A stretch of 41,458 bases of DNA from positions 1 to 41,458 of the IMG/VR virus record IMGVR_UViG_3300027898_000004; one strand, given 5' to 3'. The notes under the pieces are model-generated. The model saw nothing but the letters and a program-made list of their open reading frames with translations. It did no database searches and was not told the origin of the DNA. This stretch comes from a virus. Position 1 is the first letter of the stretch. Each line of letters starts with the position of its first letter. Below are positions 41,003 to 41,458 of this stretch, piece by piece. The translations under genes were made by a program, and so were the position numbers.

Positions 41003-41458
41003 ATGCTTAAAGTCTATAAAGGTTTCAATAAAGATTGGACGTGCCGTGGATACCAATTCAAAGTTGGCGAAACGTTTGTTCATGAAGGCGACGCGAAAGT
41101 GTGCAATGCGGGCTTTCATGCGTGTGAATATCCCCTCGACATTTTTAATTACTATCCACCAACCGGTCAAATCGCTGAGTGCGAATTAGATGGCGTTGAC
41201 CCGAAAACAGACGGCGACACAAAACGCGCCGGCAACAATATTAATATCAAACTGTCGTTGACTATTCCAATGTTGATCGCGGCAGCCATCGAATACACAA
41301 CATCCCGTTGTAATCCTGCTGACGGCCAGCACGCCACAGGTTACAAATCTGCGAGCAGCGCCACAGGTAACTACTCTGCGAGCAGCGCCACAGGTAACTA
41401 CTCTGCGAGCAGCGCCACAGGTAACTACTCTGCGAGCAGCGCCACAGGTTACAAATCT
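41003..41458 (+). CDS. DUF7666-like repeat protein, N-terminal part (continues at base 1)
   Basis: MLKVYKGFNKDWTCRGYQFKVGETFVHEGDAKVCNAGFHACEYPLDIFNYYPPTGQIAECELDG... is the DUF7666-type N-terminal domain (about residues 1-110), then nine-residue repeats begin at 41339. ATG 41003 follows GGAGAATAAA. The frame is open to the end of the window and joins in frame to 1-612. After trimming the 39-bp overlap the full protein is about 342 aa with about 18 repeats. Function unknown. It lies between the ssDNA-binding protein and the polymerase. Confidence 0.85.
   Translation, partial: MLKVYKGFNKDWTCRGYQFKVGETFVHEGDAKVCNAGFHACEYPLDIFNYYPPTGQIAECELDGVDPKTDGDTKRAGNNINIKLSLTIPMLIAAAIEYTTSRCNPADGQHATGYKSASSATGNYSASSATGNYSASSATGNYSASSATGYKS
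41339..41458 (+). repeat. Tandem 27-bp coding repeats, right end
   Basis: Four full units (Y N N N, starting 41339, 41366, 41393, 41420) and 12 bp of a fifth (Y). They are the same units as at 1-405. The last 39 bp equal bases 1-39. Confidence 0.97.

Noticed and set aside
1-41458. tRNA genes, insertion sequences and a phage RNA polymerase
   Set aside because: None were recognised by reading both strands; no transposase motifs, no cloverleaf, and no T7-type polymerase ORF exist.

Overview
The window is the essentially complete genome of a temperate, tailed podovirus (short-tailed phage), cut open inside a repeat-containing gene. The last 39 bases (41420-41458) are identical to the first 39. 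Removing one copy and joining the ends restores a perfect 27-bp repeat register, so the molecule is best read as a circle, or a circularly permuted genome, of about 41,419 bp. A Gram-negative host is suggested by an Rz/Rz1 spanin pair with a lipoprotein signal, a lytic transglycosylase in the virion, and T7-type tail tube and ejection proteins. No host genes, tRNAs or phage RNA polymerase were seen.

Layout. (1) 38254-41458 joining 1-6165, plus strand: replication operon. It holds a DUF2800-type RecB-like nuclease, a HTH protein, a Zn-finger protein, a DUF2815 ssDNA-binding protein, a DUF7666-like protein with about 18 nine-residue repeats, a family A DNA polymerase, a Zn-ribbon protein, a frameshifted PD-(D/E)XK nuclease, a Prim-Pol/helicase, an excisionase-like HTH and a Tad2-like (DUF2829) protein that could counter Thoeris defence. 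(2) 6139-7708: a small membrane protein on the minus strand, a candidate attachment region and a tyrosine integrase. (3) 31504 down to 7736, minus strand: one long late operon, in transcription order TerS, TerL, portal, Bbp19-like protein, scaffold, capsid, tail tubes A and B, gp13-like acetyltransferase fold, gp14-like, transglycosylase and two further ejection proteins, tail spike with S74 chaperone, lysis cassette, and a HTH-metallophosphoesterase. (4) 31670-33319, plus: an ArdC antirestriction operon. (5) 33320-33867: a gene-free AT-rich block with 14 copies of ATTCTA/TAGAAT. (6) 33868-34997: divergent repressor and Cro-like genes. (7) 34994-38163, plus: RuvC-like resolvase, DUF5664 nucleotide hydrolase-like protein, SNF2 helicase and small genes.

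Regulation. A 19-bp near-palindrome, TGTNACGATNATCGTNACA, lies at the repressor promoter, the Cro-side promoter, the ardC-operon promoter and the replication-operon promoter. Weaker versions lie upstream of the integrase and of the tail spike. This implies one repressor/Cro circuit wired to all the early operons, in the manner of a lambdoid switch but spread over the genome. The repressor's C-terminal half looks S24-like but shows no catalytic serine, so induction may not use RecA-driven self-cleavage.

The points most worth following are the operator network, the ATTCTA cluster (candidate origin or centromere), the Tad2-like fusion, the expandable repeat protein across the contig ends, the broken PD-(D/E)XK gene, and the paired repeats flanking the integrase start. 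Family names come from motif recognition by eye; no database search was run.
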